Shown in pieces: positions 63,092-64,000 of a stretch of DNA of 64,000 nucleotides (position 1 is the first letter of the stretch; each line of letters starts with the position of its first letter). Source of the DNA: Tardiphaga sp. (GTDB lineage: Bacteria; Pseudomonadota; Alphaproteobacteria; Rhizobiales; Xanthobacteraceae); NCBI RefSeq assembly GCF_028290495.1, contig NZ_JAQGJT010000019.1:25855-89854 (forward strand), given 5' to 3'. The translations under genes and the position numbers were made by a program. The notes below the pieces were generated by a model. That model was given only the letters and a program-made list of their open reading frames with translations. It was not told where the DNA came from and made no database searches.

Positions 63092-64000
63092 CAGGCGCCG
63101 CCCGCAGCCGGCCGCTTACGCGACTCGCGGCGCAGGTAGGCCGCCAGAATCGCCAGTGCCGCCGGCGTCATGCCGTCCAGCCGGCCCGCCTGCCCGACCG
63201 TGCGCGGACGCGCGGCCTCAAGCTTGGCTCGGGCTTCGTTCGAGAGCCCGGGCACCAAGGCATAATCGATGTCGGTGAGGATCAGGCCCTCGTCTCGACG
63301 GAAGGATTCCACATCCGCCGTTTGGCGCTTCAAATAGACGTCGTATTTCGCGTCGATCTCCAGATGCACCGCAATCGAAGGATCGATGGCTGTCAACTCC
63401 GGCCAGATCGCACTGACCTCGGCCCAGCCTACATCGGGATAGGCCAGCAGCTCGAACGCGGTGCGGCGCTGGCCGTCATGGTTCAAGGCCAGCCCGTGCC
63501 TGGCGGCCTCGTTCGGCGTGATCGACAGCGCCTGCGCCATAGCCTTGCCGGATGCCAATGACGCCATCTTGCTGGCGTGGCGGGTCGAACGGGCTTCACC
63601 GACGCAACCGAGCGCAATGCCCATGTCGGTGAGGCGCTGGTCGGCATTGTCGGCGCGCAACGTCAGGCGATATTCCGCGCGCGAGGTGAACATCCGGTAC
63701 GGCTCGGTGATCCCGCGGGTGACGAGATCGTCGACCATTACCCCGAGATAGCCGTCGGCGCGGTCGAACACGACCATCTCAGTGCCGCTGGCGGCCAGAG
63801 CCGCGTTCAGCCCTGCGACCAGTCCCTGCGCCGCCGCCTCTTCATAGCCGGTGGTGCCGTTGATCTGCCCGGCCAGGAACAGTCCGGGCAAGCGCTTGGT
63901 CTGCAAGGTTGGATCGAGTTCGCGTGGGTCGACGTGATCGTACTCAATGGCATAGCCCGGCCGCACCATTCGAACCCGCTCGAGACCCGGAATCGTCGCC
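63091..64000 (-). CDS. mnmG: tRNA uridine 5-carboxymethylaminomethyl modification enzyme MnmG, partial (C-terminus)
   Basis: The last 303 codons of MnmG are present. [68 protein letters not shown] and [10 protein letters not shown] are family signatures, and [20 protein letters not shown] with a basic C-terminal tail ends the MnmE-binding domain. With MnmE it makes cmnm5U34 in tRNA. The N-terminal FAD domain lies beyond 64000. The stop directly abuts parS site 2. Confidence 0.96.
   Translation of the reverse strand, partial: ATIPGLERVRMVRPGYAIEYDHVDPRELDPTLQTKRLPGLFLAGQINGTTGYEEAAAQGLVAGLNAALAASGTEMVVFDRADGYLGVMVDDLVTRGITEPYRMFTSRAEYRLTLRADNADQRLTDMGIALGCVGEARSTRHASKMASLASGKAMAQALSITPNEAARHGLALNHDGQRRTAFELLAYPDVGWAEVSAIWPELTAIDPSIAVHLEIDAKYDVYLKRQTADVESFRRDEGLILTDIDYALVPGLSNEARAKLEAARPRTVGQAGRLDGMTPAALAILAAYLRRESRKRPAAGGA

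Overview
The window is a piece of high-GC alphaproteobacterial chromosome. Gene content (mnmG-rsmG-parA-parB, hemD with HemY-like and mitofilin-like partners, glnK/amtB, DUF1674, TipN-free CtrA-type box, TTTCACGTGAAA parS sites) and the families of palindromic intergenic repeats point to the Bradyrhizobium/Rhodopseudomonas/Nitrobacter group; no species can be named from the sequence alone.

Layout. 1-4840 is accessory DNA: the N-terminal part of a secreted protein made of near-identical 87-residue IPT/TIG repeats (minus), divergent from three tandem phage-tail-collar (microcystin-dependent-protein type) genes (plus), followed by unknown relic sequence and a broken serine-recombinase C-terminus that runs exactly into the 3' end of a tRNA-Thr(CGT) gene. 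This looks like the edge of a decayed island. 4987-13211 carries the HemY-like protein, a mitofilin-like membrane protein and hemD (one minus-strand unit), divergent from tsaD-gpsA-EVE protein-methyltransferase, then topoisomerase IB. 13421-24000 holds acetyl-CoA synthetase, an L,D-transpeptidase, purH, a heparinase-like protein and rsmB, an SDH assembly factor, a thermonuclease-like protein and an MFS transporter. 24029-35815 is a more metabolic/variable stretch: gamma-glutamyltransferase, MFS transporter plus amidohydrolase, GST divergent from a DUF2239 protein across a striking operator-like palindrome, an isomerase-SDR pair, panE-like reductase, and a periplasmic sorbosone-dehydrogenase-like protein with a diheme cytochrome c.

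35956-46515 contains tRNA-Gly(GCC), a thioredoxin/TPR chaperone, a Lon-N-domain protein, a Trm112-like protein, a ubiquinone hydroxylase, acyl-CoA thioesterase, a GYF-domain membrane protein, glnK-glnK-amtB nitrogen control, a vapBC-like toxin-antitoxin pair with a visible operator, and a PLP aminotransferase. 46541-64000 is core cell biology: ftsK, lolA, xthA, a cyclic-nucleotide-binding protein, an OmpR-type regulator, a second L,D-transpeptidase, yggS, a diguanylate cyclase, leuS-lptE-holA, then converging on them parB-parA-rsmG-mnmG with two parS palindromes, which suggests that the right end is in the origin/segregation region.

No rRNA, CRISPR array, intact prophage or complete insertion sequence is visible. 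The most noteworthy unexplained structures are the TIG/collar cassette beside tRNA-Thr, the DUF2239 operator, a 147-148 bp palindromic element present three times just after gene ends, and a 15-bp tandem repeat in front of the heparinase gene.
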